This document shows, one piece after another, positions 32,706-43,948 of a stretch of 64,000 bases of DNA (its first letter is position 1; each line of letters opens with the position of its first letter). Source of the DNA: Pseudocercospora fijiensis CIRAD86 (taxonomy: Eukaryota; Ascomycota; Dothideomycetes; Mycosphaerellales; Mycosphaerellaceae); the NCBI RefSeq assembly GCF_000340215.1, contig NW_006921533.1:7006500-7070499 (forward strand). Reading direction: 5' to 3'. Both the position numbers and the translations under genes were made by a program. The notes below the pieces were generated by a model. That model saw only the letters and a list, made by a program, of their open reading frames with translations, ran no database searches and had not been told where the DNA came from.

Positions 32706-34623
32706 TGGTGCCTTTGAAGTACTGGACTGCTATGGTATGACGAGAGAAAAGTTTATGCTTTTGTTGTATGTCTTCGAATCATCTGGTGGCGTCGGCGTCG
32801 TTCAACTTCATGCATCAGATCGGCTGTTCCTGTGAGGAAGTTTCATGGTGCTTCTGAGGTCTTCGGGTGATTTGACTGTCCACTGCCGCTTGCACTTGAG
32901 ATGTTGTCGAGATTGGTGTGACAATAAGAACTCGAAGGGCGGATGTCGGCAGCCACCTACCTCGAGCATTATCAAAGTTTATCTCAGCGCTAAATAAGGC
33001 CTGGAACCAGCATTGATTAGGGCCCAAACAGATGGCCTGCAACTGTCTCCCACTGCAGCCTCATCATGCTTTCAGCTTCGTTGTACTGAAGCTCAAGTGG
33101 CACGGAATTTTCTGGTATGGAGACTTTCTCTTTCCTCTCGGTGTTCTGTCACTGGCTGCGCATTCATCATCGACACAACAGCACTAGCGACGGCTACATA
33201 TATATCCTGGTCTATTCCTGCAGCGCCCTCACGATCTAGCAGGCATCTTCTCGAATGAGAACATTCATCGCCGGCTGATGACCGCGATACGAAAGATGTA
33301 CGATCGATCTCCAACGCAATATTAAGCGAAGTGCGAGAGAGAGCCGCCTGACGACATCGACAGCGTTCTGTGCTCAGCGAAGCGGGTGTGCATTTCCTCA
33401 CCTGCTCTGCCTCTCGTTCTCTCTGAGAATCATAGGTTTCATGCAGCAACATGAGCACGCCTCACAGCGCCCCCATCGCATCAGGAAATGCCTTGGATCG
33501 CACTTTCGGCAGGAGATGAACTGGACCCAGATGTTTTTTGGCGAAGCAGCTGTGTTCTGCAATGAAAGATACTATGAGCGTGTTAGACTTGATTCGAAGG
33601 TAATCAATGTGCGACCATCATGCCTTGATACCAAGAGTCCCTGCTGGTCGTGATCGTGTACGCCTTAATGAAGGTGCTTCGATAATTGTTGTAGCGGTTA
33701 ACAGCGAGCTTTGCTCTCGCAGTGTTCTTCTGGACCTCGAACGACAATTTGGAATGCTGTGAGCACGAGTCCAGTGTTGGATGTAATACCTGAAGTCGAG
33801 GAGTAGTTTTATGAAAAGATACATCAAGCATTGCCCATGTTGTAGACTGCAGACCTCCAGCGTGCATGTGAAGTCGTGGCTACTGTCGGCATTCCGAGTC
33901 ATCATGCGCATGTGCTTCACTCACCTGTGACAATTGCCGTGCACTTCTTCATCCTGTGGAATGTGGAACATCATGTGCGATGTTGAGTGAATGAAATAAG
34001 GAACGGACCTCATGATCAAGATCTGAGTCTGCAGGTAGCTGATAAACCAGAGAGGAAATGCTTGAATGTGTTTTGGAGAGCGAGAAATCATGCATGATAT
34101 ATGATGACATTCGCAAGAGTATACTGTAGGCTGACAAATTTGCATGTGTCTCACAGTGTCTCAGGATGTGATTAAATACTGATTCGGCATCAAAGAAGCT
34201 GTTTGTGCGAACCTCATAGCGTCAATGAGAGCAGTCAAGAGGATTTGTTGTCTTAAAAGACTGAAAGAATGATACTGGTTCGAAGCCGAGAAGTCGCGCC
34301 TGGCATACATATGTATGGAACATTGTCAAATCGAAGATAATGTCGTCGAAGGTTGAACAGATGTGCTAGAAGTACTGTCTTTTCTGTACAGATTCAATGG
34401 TATAATATACAAGAGAACAAAATTGCGGCCGTCAACATGAAGGGGCCGTCGAATCATGTAGCCGCCGTGGTTCACTTGAGTATGCTGTATATTTCTTTGC
34501 TGAACGCTGCGCATCTTACAATAAGGTAGGTACATGGTGTTACATCTTCGACAATCATCTTGCAAAGACCCCAGCAGCTCGAGTGGGTGGCCTGCGAATA
34601 AGGCCAACGTTCAAAGCGGTACT
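32706..34623. other. Intergenic, no gene supported
   Basis: 1.9 kb up to the assembly gap, with only short overlapping ORFs. The last part (about 34.47-34.62 kb) may belong to the 3' region of MIP1 on the minus strand, but the gap prevents a decision. Confidence 0.4.
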
Positions 34624-35230
34624 NNNNNNNNNNNNNNNNNNNNNNNNNNNNNNNNNNNNNNNNNNNNNNNNNNNNNNNNNNNNNNNNNNNNNNNNNNNNN
34701 NNNNNNNNNNNNNNNNNNNNNNNNNNNNNNNNNNNNNNNNNNNNNNNNNNNNNNNNNNNNNNNNNNNNNNNNNNNNNNNNNNNNNNNNNNNNNNNNNNNN
34801 NNNNNNNNNNNNNNNNNNNNNNNNNNNNNNNNNNNNNNNNNNNNNNNNNNNNNNNNNNNNNNNNNNNNNNNNNNNNNNNNNNNNNNNNNNNNNNNNNNNN
34901 NNNNNNNNNNNNNNNNNNNNNNNNNNNNNNNNNNNNNNNNNNNNNNNNNNNNNNNNNNNNNNNNNNNNNNNNNNNNNNNNNNNNNNNNNNNNNNNNNNNN
35001 NNNNNNNNNNNNNNNNNNNNNNNNNNNNNNNNNNNNNNNNNNNNNNNNNNNNNNNNNNNNNNNNNNNNNNNNNNNNNNNNNNNNNNNNNNNNNNNNNNNN
35101 NNNNNNNNNNNNNNNNNNNNNNNNNNNNNNNNNNNNNNNNNNNNNNNNNNNNNNNNNNNNNNNNNNNNNNNNNNNNNNNNNNNNNNNNNNNNNNNNNNNN
35201 NNNNNNNNNNNNNNNNNNNNNNNNNNNNNN
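34624..35230. other. Assembly gap (607 N)
   Basis: A run of N. It removes the C-terminal coding part and stop codon of MIP1. The true gap length is unknown. Confidence 0.99.
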
Positions 35231-38200
35231 CTTGCGAGGCGCTCGTGGTCTTGATTGAAGTCGTTTCTGATCTTGGTCGGCCAAGACCAAAATCCGTTCC
35301 ATCTGGCTCGTCTGAAAATGGCTTCTTCGTCGCGGGACCTTTGGCCTCCCGAACAATCTTGTTGAGCTCCGCAGCGGACGAGGCCACTTGAGCTTGCAAG
35401 TATTGCATGGCGTTCTGATTCGACAAGCTCTCCATGACCGGTGCTCGGTACGTATATTCGTAACAATCTGGTTGAGGTGCTATCCTGGGTACCACGGCAG
35501 GATCCAGATATGCTTGTGTTCCCTTGTCGAGCAGCTGCATGATGTCCAGACTTTCACCTGGTGGAATTGAGGTCGGGTGGCTTGGTGTCACACAGTCCAT
35601 GTCGACTTCTTTGCGCAGGACGTGGTCAATATCTACGGCGCTGAAATAGGCGCAGCTTTGCGGCAGGTCGTCAATGCCCATCTGTTGGCTGAACATTGCT
35701 CGTGTCCAGACATTAGCGACCTGCAATGCCATGGCGGTACGGTATTTGTCTTCATCCTTTGCAAGGTAGCGAATTTCATCATGCACTGTCAAAGCCAAGC
35801 GTGCATCGATGTTGTATCGCTTGCAGAGATACTCCATGCTGACGATGAGCAGGTGCAGATAGTCAACGCCGGAAGACTGAATGGCCCAGTTGATGCGACT
35901 GGTCATGAAACCTCCTTTGCTGATAAAACGACGCATCAAAGCTTCCGTGATACCAGCGCCGAGGACGGGAGTGCGAGGACGTTCTTGTTCTGCAAAATCC
36001 TCAAGCTTGTTGAAGACCAGCGACTCAGTACCACCACGCCAGAATTGTCGGTCGCGAATGTGCTTGCTCTTTGATTTGGTGCCTTTAGTCTCCTGGTACA
36101 GGTTCGTCGCGATCTCTTTGGCTTTCTCTTCGGACAGGCTTGGATTGAATTGTCTGAGTAGGGATTGTGCGAACTTCAAGCCTGCCCCATAGATGCGACC
36201 GTAATTGAAGATCTTGGCATCGTTCCGTGAGATGCCCAATATCTTTGCAGTCCGCGAGTGCAAGTCGGTCCCAGCAGCTTTGGTGCCTTCCAGCGTCATG
36301 AATCCTATAGCGTTTCCGCCATGAATCTTGAAGCTGGCATCTCCGACGAGAGATGCGATCCAGAGCTCTTGGCTGTCGACGTCAGCACCGACAAAGGAAT
36401 ATCCTTGGGGTGCCGTAATCATGCTTTTGAGCTCGGAGCCAACGCGATTCTTCTTCGCATTAGAAGCCGTAAGCCAAGTGTTCTCAACAGCGCGACGAGT
36501 AATGGTTCCCATCGGAATCACTTGGGGAAGTATGTATCCGAGGCCGTCCTCCTCGGCGGAGGTGTCACGGTTCTCGCTCTCGTACACCACCATCTGAGAC
36601 ATGATTCGGTCGCGGGCGCTGATCCAGTACGAACATGACGCGTTCATCTCCAAAGCCTCTTTCGCGTATGCATATTTCGAAGAAAGGGTGCCATTCTCGA
36701 AAAACTGCAAATAGCCCTTGGCTAATGGCGAGGTACATCGAGCCTCAGGACCATCTTTATGAGGGAGTTTGAAGTATGTGTGATCGAGGTCGTCACGTAA
36801 AGCGAAGTTCTCTTCCTCCAGCATGTCGCACTGGGTCATCGCTGCATCGCGGTATTTCTGAGCTTCAGAGTGAGACACCCTGAACGACCAGCCGTATTTG
36901 TCGGACCATATGAGTGGGTGGCCATCCCACGCCATTTTGAGCAATATCGGAGCCATTCGCGTGCGAACAGAGAGATTGATGTCAGCATCGTTGGAAGTGA
37001 ACAAATCTTTGTACCACTGCGGCATGCCTGGCTTCTTCTGTCGCGCAGCCGGTCTCAGAGGATCTCCCTTCTTCTTGCCCTTGACCATCTTGATTTCTTG
37101 GCCACTCCAGTCAAGCTGTGAAAGCCAGGGATCGTTCCGGTAAACCTCAGGCTGCTCTTTCACTTCCAAAGCTTTCTCCGTCAACCCAACGAGCCTTTCT
37201 TGAACGGCGGAAGATAGTTTGTGGTACGTCGCCTCTGCGTTCGCAATGTACGCGTCCCATCCCTTGTTGACAGGCAGGATCTCGTTCGATAGATGCCGAA
37301 GTGCAGCGAACGAAACCGGATGGGGGCAAGTCTCAAGAAATAGTGGAAGAACCTTTTTGTACACTTTGTGTGTGATCTCGACGTCGGCTGCGCAGTAGTC
37401 AAGCAGTTCTTCCAGCTTCTCAACAACACCGTCGCGGTCAAGTTCGCCAAACCACTCTCGTCTGGCCTTATCAATCGTGATTCCACAATGGAATTTGGCA
37501 ACGTCCCGCAGGCTGTTGACTGAAGCTCGCCCGACCCATAGGTCCGCCTCTTCGTCGAAAGTAGCCTTTCCAGATTCGAGCAGTGACGCCAGATCGGCAC
37601 TCTCGTCAGCAGCAGCGATTTTATCTTGCAAATCCCGCTGTTTCCTATGCTTGTTCCACGTCGGCCTCTGTCTGCTGCACATGCCATTTACGGCAACGTG
37701 TAAGCTCATCGTGTCCACGAAAAAGTTTCGCGATTGTTCCAAGTTGTACTCTTCCAGCACACGGGCTCTATCATATCCAATATTGTGTCCGACGACGATT
37801 CGAGACTTGTCGCGAGGACCAAATGGAATCAAGTGTCGATCACTCTGACTCTCTCCCAGTAGCCACGGTGACAACCACGCATACCAACGAGTTGCAGATA
37901 CGGCACAAGCCATTGCAGGAAAACTAGTCTCATGCCACATGACTTCAGTGTCGAATGTCAATACCTCCTCATGTGGATAGTCTACAGCTTCGGAGCTGCC
38001 ATCCGCGTAGTACTTAGTCCATCCGCTCCTCTGCACCCATCGACGAGGTCTGGCAGGAGGCGAGGCTCTCGCGTATTTCCTGGCCAGACTGAGATAAGGC
38101 TCAGCACTGTCCATTCCTAGCTTATAGAAGTGCTCGTCCAGCGAGGCTCCATGCAGCCGCGGAAGGTCAAAGCCGATAGGCTCTGAACCGTCGCTTGTCT

Positions 38201-38543
38201 TTCCCAGTAGTTCGTGTCGCGAAAGGTGCTGTCGCGATAATGCGATCAGCTGTTCATCAGGTTTTGCAGACCTTGTCGTTGGAAAGAGCTGCGAATGAAC
38301 ATGCGCCGAGACCTGCTGGACGCCAATCTCGTTGTGCCTTGCCTGTGAGTGAATGGCAAGAGAGCGGCGTCCAGACAGGCCATCTCCGCTTTGGTCATCT
38401 GGTGTAGCTGGTGCTGCTGAAGCATACGTTCTTCTCGCACACGACCATTTCAGGGGTTGCGGACGAAGGCGGAGTAATGAAGTGTGTTGCGATCGTTCGA
38501 AGGCGCAGGCGTTGACCAGCTGCTGGCGACATCGCGATCGCAT
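35231..38543 (-). CDS. MIP1: Mitochondrial DNA polymerase gamma (3' end in gap)
   Basis: About 1,104 residues are visible with no intron; the 3' end lies in or beyond the gap. I chose the ATG at 38543, which starts a basic, Arg/Ser-rich mitochondrial targeting sequence (MRSRCRQQLVNACAF...RRTYASAA); the frame is open further upstream but not convincing. This family A polymerase replicates mtDNA. The exonuclease motifs are TFDTEV (about 195), VGHNIGYDRA (about 250) and YCAADVEIT (about 386). The polymerase motifs are VGADVDSQELW (motif A, about 715), RNDAKIFNYGRIYGAG (motif B, about 780) and LTVHDEIRYL (motif C, about 920). All catalytic acidic residues are present. The C-terminal ~130 visible residues are a low-complexity extension. 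Divergent from the RING gene. Confidence 0.93.
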
Positions 38544-38853
38544 AGCGTTCCCGGCTGTAATGCGACTAATTTGTAGACATTCTTGGACTGATTGTGCGTC
38601 GGAGGTGGTGTAGTCGCAAAGGCGAATGGCGAAAGGCGAAAATCGATGATCATCATCGCTACCGCTACCGCTAATGCTGCAAAGCTTCTGCTGCCCTAAG
38701 AGTGGAGATGCAGGGTGGCGGACACCACCCACCACAGCTCCGTCTTAAGTCCAGTGCTGCTCCGTGAAAGATGACATCGCCCGCGCGACACATCTTCTTT
38801 CTCCCACGTCTGGCCGAGCTCACGAGCTGCGGAACAGGGCGAGAAGGGGAATC
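38544..38853. promoter_or_regulatory. Divergent promoter, MIP1 / RING gene
   Basis: 310 bp separate the two start codons on opposite strands, so both 5' leaders and promoters must share it. No specific element can be named from sequence alone. Confidence 0.55.
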
Positions 38854-39885
38854 ATGGCTGAGTGGGACTTCGACGACCTGGACAATGCCGAGCTCGATGG
38901 ATACACTCAGGAGGAGCTGGACATTTACAGAGAAATGGCTGTTGAGCACGGCGGCGAGGATACCTTTCCAAATGGAACAAGAAGTGGAGATCACAGGTGA
39001 GAATTACACACTCTCGAGCTGAGCATGTGTTGGCCGCGTCCATCCTTCTGCTTGACTTTTGGCAGCAAGCGTGAGACGAGGCACACCAGCCGCTGTCATG
39101 TTCACATGCGCAACAGCTCAGGACTCACATTTCATAGAACAAACCACCCCTTTCTCCCCTCTTCACTTCACAGCCGCGAGCCCGCCGCTGCCGTTGACCA
39201 ACTTTTCGGCTACGACTTAGGAAATCCATTCTTCGAGTCCGTCGGCAACACCCCAGCCAGCAACAACCATAGCGACAGCCAAGAATTTGTCACTCTTGAG
39301 GATTCGGAGACAGACAGCAGTATGCCTACAGCCACACGACGTCGCACGAACGGTCGCCGCTCGACTGCCGTGGATCTCACCAGCGCTGCCAGCTCCCCGA
39401 ACGCCTCAGCCTCGCGGCCCTCGCGAAGCACACGCAAGAGGTCTGCGGATGACACAAATGCAGGAGAAGGACGTGCTCCAAAGCGGAAGAGACCAATCGC
39501 CGAGAATATCGAGGAAGTAGACCTCACGAATGAGGCACCATCAGCAGAAGATGAATTGCTTCAAGCACAGCAGCAGGAGACGATCAAGGCACAGCAGGCT
39601 GCTGAGGAGAGTTCAGGTGCGCAGCGAATTGGCAAGAGACAGTGCATTATCTGCATGGAGAACTACACGAACTGCACAGCTACCGCGTGCGGCCACTTCT
39701 ACTGCCACGAGTGCCTGGTGAGGGCTCTGATGGCCGGTGCTAAGAGCAGTGACCGCGCCACGGGTACCTGTCCAGTCTGTCGCAAGCCTCTCTCGCATAC
39801 AAACAAGAAGAAAACCGATGTCATTCCCATGTCATTCATGACCAAGGCCGAGTTCGACAGACAGAGACGCGTACATGGAGTCTAA
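38854..39885 (+). CDS. RING-finger E3 ubiquitin ligase, possibly SLX8/STUbL-like
   Basis: Two exons, 38854-38996 and 39174-39885 (177-nt intron), encode 284 aa. The C-terminal C3HC4 RING starts near residue 203: CIICMEN, CGHFYCHECL and CPVC supply the zinc ligands in the correct order. The N-terminal two thirds is disordered and contains candidate SUMO-interacting motifs: EFVTLEDSETD, AVDLTSAA and EEVDLTNEA. RING plus several SIMs suggests a SUMO-targeted ubiquitin ligase of the Slx8/Rfp type, which acts on sumoylated nuclear proteins in genome maintenance. The E3 call is firm; the STUbL call is inference. The start codon is chosen by context and by the acidic N-terminus MAEWDFDDLDNAELDGYTQE. 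Confidence 0.82.
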
Positions 39886-40593
39886 TGCATCGAATGCGAA
39901 ACATTGCCAGGATGAGCGGTCTACGCCGTGAGATTTTGCGGTGGTGCAGTGCGTCACGATAGAGGATGAGGTCGACGAGGACGTGCAAATATGCTTGAAG
40001 ACGGCAGCAGGTCCTCGAAACGTACAGTACGCATCGGTGGATGCATCAGCAGGCCAAGCATATTGACAGGTGCTTGATTTTCTCGAGCGTGGCGCTTGGC
40101 GTTTCAGTGGGAACGATTGGAGAAGCATGATTACGATACCCACCCAGCATGGCTGTTAGAGCTTGTGTATGAGCTTTTCTTGACTTCAGCACAATCGAGC
40201 GGTTGCAACTTGCAGCACACTACATGCATTCCGGCAGCACGAATCGCTGCTGGCCCCACTTCAGCGAGACTTCCTCGTTGTTTTCCATCTGACTGTGTGC
40301 ATCCACCTTCTCCTGTTTCGTCCTGACACGGCCGATGTAGACGCGTCCACACCACGAGGCTTTGAGTGCTCTATCACCGACCCGACACATGCTTGGGTGA
40401 ACGCAAGCAACGCCGTCAGGTAGGTGGGGTGGGCTATGGTCTCGATAAGTACCTCTTCTTCCTTCCGCTGATCCATCTGCATTTCTTGCAAGTCTTCATG
40501 CTACCGCGCGCTGAGCTTCAAATCAATTGGCTCGCCTCCCCTCTTTCGTCTACCAACGGCCACAGAACGTCATATTCCCGAGTATCTATATAT
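39886..40593. other. Intergenic, no gene seen
   Basis: Host-type composition downstream of the RING gene as far as the TIR-segment chain at 40594. Short ORFs only. Confidence 0.45.
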
Positions 40594-41538
40594 CAGCAAC
40601 TCCAGGGGTGGCACGGACGTGGCACGGGCCAGTCGGAGTTGCTAGCAACTCCAGCCCTACCAAGCCCCGCTAAACCTTATACAAATCGTAGTCTTAGCAA
40701 ACCCACATCTCTACTGTTCCTAAATTCCTCCTACATTTCCTATTCTATATCGCCTATATTGTACAACGGCTACTAACGTCCACCAATATAGACGTATCTA
40801 TACCTAGCGACGTCGCCGACCTTAAGAAGCTTCGACAGCGCGTTTTCACCCTCGAAGAGGATATTAAGACGGATATAGAAGGCTAGAGACTAATATAGCG
40901 CCTATATAGCAATTAATATACTAAAAGGTCGACTAAGAAGCATAGCAAACCTAACCTAGAAACCGGCACCTATCGATATAGTACACCTTCCTTAAACGAC
41001 GGTAGTTTAATAGACGTTATACGCTAAGTCCTTTACTAATAGCGCCTTCTATTTGCGCCTACTATACTAAGCGGTCTTCGCTATTTAATAGTCGTCGCGA
41101 ATACACCGACACCGTAGCCGTCAGACCTGCGACAATATATACTACAACAGTCGCCGCCAATCGATATATTACAACTTAGTAACTAATAGGCACGCGTATT
41201 TATTAACGACCGGCGATTCTTACTAGAAGACTAGCGGCGGCTGTTTAATAGTAGGACTTTTAGTAGTAATCTATATAATAGAGGCAATAGCGGCGGCGGT
41301 AATAGACAATAAGGCAAGAGCAAGTAGATATACCTCGGATTTAGCGCAACGGCTATACTACACGTTAACTTTAGCTTTATTGAGTTATCGCTAGCGACCT
41401 TCGAAATTACTATATTCCTAAAGCCCTTTCGAATTTGAAGCACATTTCAACCAATTTCATTAGGGGAGTTGCTAGCAACTCGAAGTGGGGGGTAGGACCG
41501 GGGTAAAAGTGGGTCAAGCCAATTAGCGCGAGTTGCTG
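40594..41538. mobile_element. Chain of three TIR-bounded segments (DNA transposon remnants)
   Basis: Outer inverted repeats at 40588-40602 and 41530-41544 (15 of 15 match, ATATATCAGCAACTC) enclose two internal palindromes at 40635-40652 and 41466-41481, both of the form GAGTTGCTAGCAACTC. Each palindrome reads as the right end of one element (GAGTTGC), a TA, and the left end of the next (GCAACTC). The result is three segments of about 49, 828 and 62 bp separated by TA. The 828-bp middle segment (40645-41472) is RIP-altered and may carry a relic reading beginning DVADLKKLRQRVFTLEEDI; no transposase is recognised. TA duplication suggests a Tc1/mariner-type or MITE origin. Confidence 0.6.
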
Positions 41539-41544
41539 ATATAT

Positions 41545-41867
41545 GTACAGACACCCATATTCCCGCGCTTGCAGGCTGCCTCCTGCAACATCTCACGCAG
41601 CCAGCATTCCTGTCGCCATGCAACGGCCGAGCTTATATTAGCAGAGCTTCGAAGGCTGCTGCACTCAATAATAATAATCTCATCTGTTGTCGCTGCGATC
41701 TGGACATTGCTTGCGCCAATCACATTTGCTTTTCTTCCTACCTTTCCATCACTCACCAGCTTGCTCACTACGCGACTGATCGTAGACATCATTGGTAGCC
41801 CTGTTACAGGACTTCCGAAGATTGCGGGATTCATCGGTCTCCGAATCGACGAGCGGCTCTCAAGACA
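41545..41867. other. Intergenic / promoter
   Basis: About 320 bp before the next gene. A 115-codon ORF (41533-41880) with two hydrophobic runs overlaps the start of that gene in another frame and is not supported. Confidence 0.4.
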
Positions 41868-43334
41868 ATGGAAACTCTAAAAAATGTAGTCGGACTCGGC
41901 GCCAGCAGGACTCAGGATGAAGAGCGACAACACATTTCTGGTGTGACGGGTGCTGGCACTGTAGACGAGCCCTACGATCAGGCCAAGGCTGAAGGTGAAC
42001 CTCAATCGTCGAAGGCAGCACTTCAGCTGTGTGTTGACACTTGTCCAGGTGCAGCTCCTGGAGACCAATTGCCCGAAGAGACAAGTGAGTACCTGACTCT
42101 CATACACAATCATCGACGGAGACTCAGCGGCGAACATCATATCACTTGTTATCAGCCCATTTCTTCTCCTACTGCACTTCAACAGGAGCGGAAGAAGCGT
42201 CCTCGATTCAATGGTTTCGCTGTGGCAACTTTGCTCTCTGTTACCGAAGATGTTGGTCGAGCAGTGCACCAAGGTGCAGCTATTGCCGGGTGGGCCCTGG
42301 GTTGCTGGAGCACTGGTGTTGCCACCACCTCCTCCAAGCTCTAATCGGGCCGTCTACACAATCGCTCGCATTAGTTGCCCTGCAATCAATACTGACATGT
42401 TATGTGTACAGAAGAGACTGCGACACTCGCATCGAACGCAGCCGAATCGAAGTCAGAAAAGCAAACGGCTAATTCGACCGAACAAGTGACCAGCAAAGAT
42501 ACCACCAATGCCGAGACCCGGCCGGAAGACAATAAGATCACCCCACTCTTCAGCAACCCTTTCACTGTGAAGGAAAGCCATTCTGGGGCGTCGAAAGATC
42601 AGCCGCGAGACCCTAAGGAAGTGCCTGGACCGGGAGAAGAACCATTTCCAGAGTTGACGCTCGTGGAATCTGCTGTAACCATCCACGAGCCGAAACCAGT
42701 AAGAAATCCATTTGCACCATCTTCAAGGCTCCCGAGCAAACCAATTCCTGAAGCTGCATATACGGTCGCCGCTCAACCAAAAATGGACAAAGGTAAAGGC
42801 AGAGCTATTGATATTCCAGAAGAGCCCGCTCGAGAGGAGACGCCGCGACCTGCAACAGTAGCTGATAGCGGAAGCTCCACAAGTCGGAGATCAGACAGAA
42901 CAAGGACAGAATCCATGGCAACATTCAGCACTGCCACAGGAGCATCGACGATTGGCTCGAGTAGTGTTGCGGGTGACAGGAGAAAATCGTATGTGCCTGC
43001 TACGCAGAACAACCCGGGAAACATCCCTCTCGCTGGTGGCAGGCCTATAGGCCGGCAGACTTCAATGCGCTATTCGCAAGCCTTCCAATATGAGCCGCCA
43101 TCAGCTGGGCCTTCTTCTGCTGCTTCTAGGGAGGAATTCAAGTCGGTGTTCCAGGCGCCAAGCGAGCCTGCAAAGAGAGAAGCTACCATACAACCGAAGT
43201 CCACCATGACAAAGTCTCCCCAAAGCAAGAAGGACACGAAGCAGAGCGCACCCAGCGAGCCCGCTCGTCGGAAGAGCAAGGGCTTTTTCGGCAGAGCTAA
43301 GAAGTTGCTTTCTAGTAAGGAGAGCAGCAAGTAG
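41868..43334 (+). CDS. Low-complexity protein of unknown function
   Basis: Two exons, 41868-42084 and 42412-43334, encode 379 aa. The donor is GTGAGT and the acceptor TACAG, with ACTGAC as branch point; the join keeps the frame (PEET-KETATLAS). The 327-nt intron is long for this genome, so a small extra exon inside cannot be excluded. The protein starts METLKNVVGLGASRTQ and continues with ISGVTGAG. Most of the rest is disordered: Ser/Pro/Glu/Lys-rich, with NPF motifs (FSNPFTV, RNPFAPS) that could bind EH domains. The C-terminus is strongly basic (RRKSKGFFGRAKKLL). I do not recognise the family and assign no function. Confidence 0.65.
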
Positions 43335-43948
43335 GGTCTTGAGCTCCAGAGGTTGCGTGAGATGAAGTCTCCTGATGCAGCCACACTTGATGAAGATGTG
43401 CTTCGCAGCAGCTCGATGATAACGGGCAATGTCTACTCGCTGAGGCGTGAGTGGGTCAGACCGTCTCGCCAACGACATGATGATGATGACCGGAGTCTAC
43501 GGCGTTATATATACCCCTGGTCATGGCTGAACGAAATGAATACGAAAGGGCTCGCGTTCATAGCTGTGCAGAAAAGAAGATACATGTCTGCTTCATGGCA
43601 GAAACTCGACAGGATCTCCAGGGTGAACACAAGTATGTTGTGATAACCATCTTCTTGCGGCAACACAGAGGTGAGGTCATTTATTCTATTGAGCGTGTGT
43701 TGTCTGTTGAGTTCTGCAAGCGAAATTTTCGACGTGTGAGATGAAATGAGATCGCCGTCCTCCCACATGGAGGCTGAAGCGCGGAGCGTTGCAGATCAAC
43801 AGATCGAGCGGGTAAACTTTATGAGCTTCCTCCTTGCTTCTTGGCTGATACAGAACCCATGCCCATGCCGTGATGATTACATGCTTCGTGCTTTTCTCTT
43901 CCAAAGCACAATCCTCACTTCTAATCGCTCCTTACGACCAGCACAACC
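43335..43948. other. Intergenic, no gene seen
   Basis: 614 bp between two plus-strand genes, the 3' region of the first and the promoter of the ceramide synthase. Only short overlapping ORFs. Confidence 0.5.

Noticed and set aside
32199..32740. Plus-strand ORFs opposite the NTF2-like gene
   Set aside because: They are antisense shadows of the minus-strand gene, which has the more plausible protein sequence.
34472..35466. Several ORFs on both strands running through the N run
   Set aside because: They exist only because N has no stop codons. Only the MIP1 frame has protein evidence, and only on the right side of the gap.
41533..41880. 115-codon plus ORF with two hydrophobic runs
   Set aside because: It begins inside the TIR-segment chain, overlaps the start of the better-supported gene at 41868 in another frame, and has no conserved feature.
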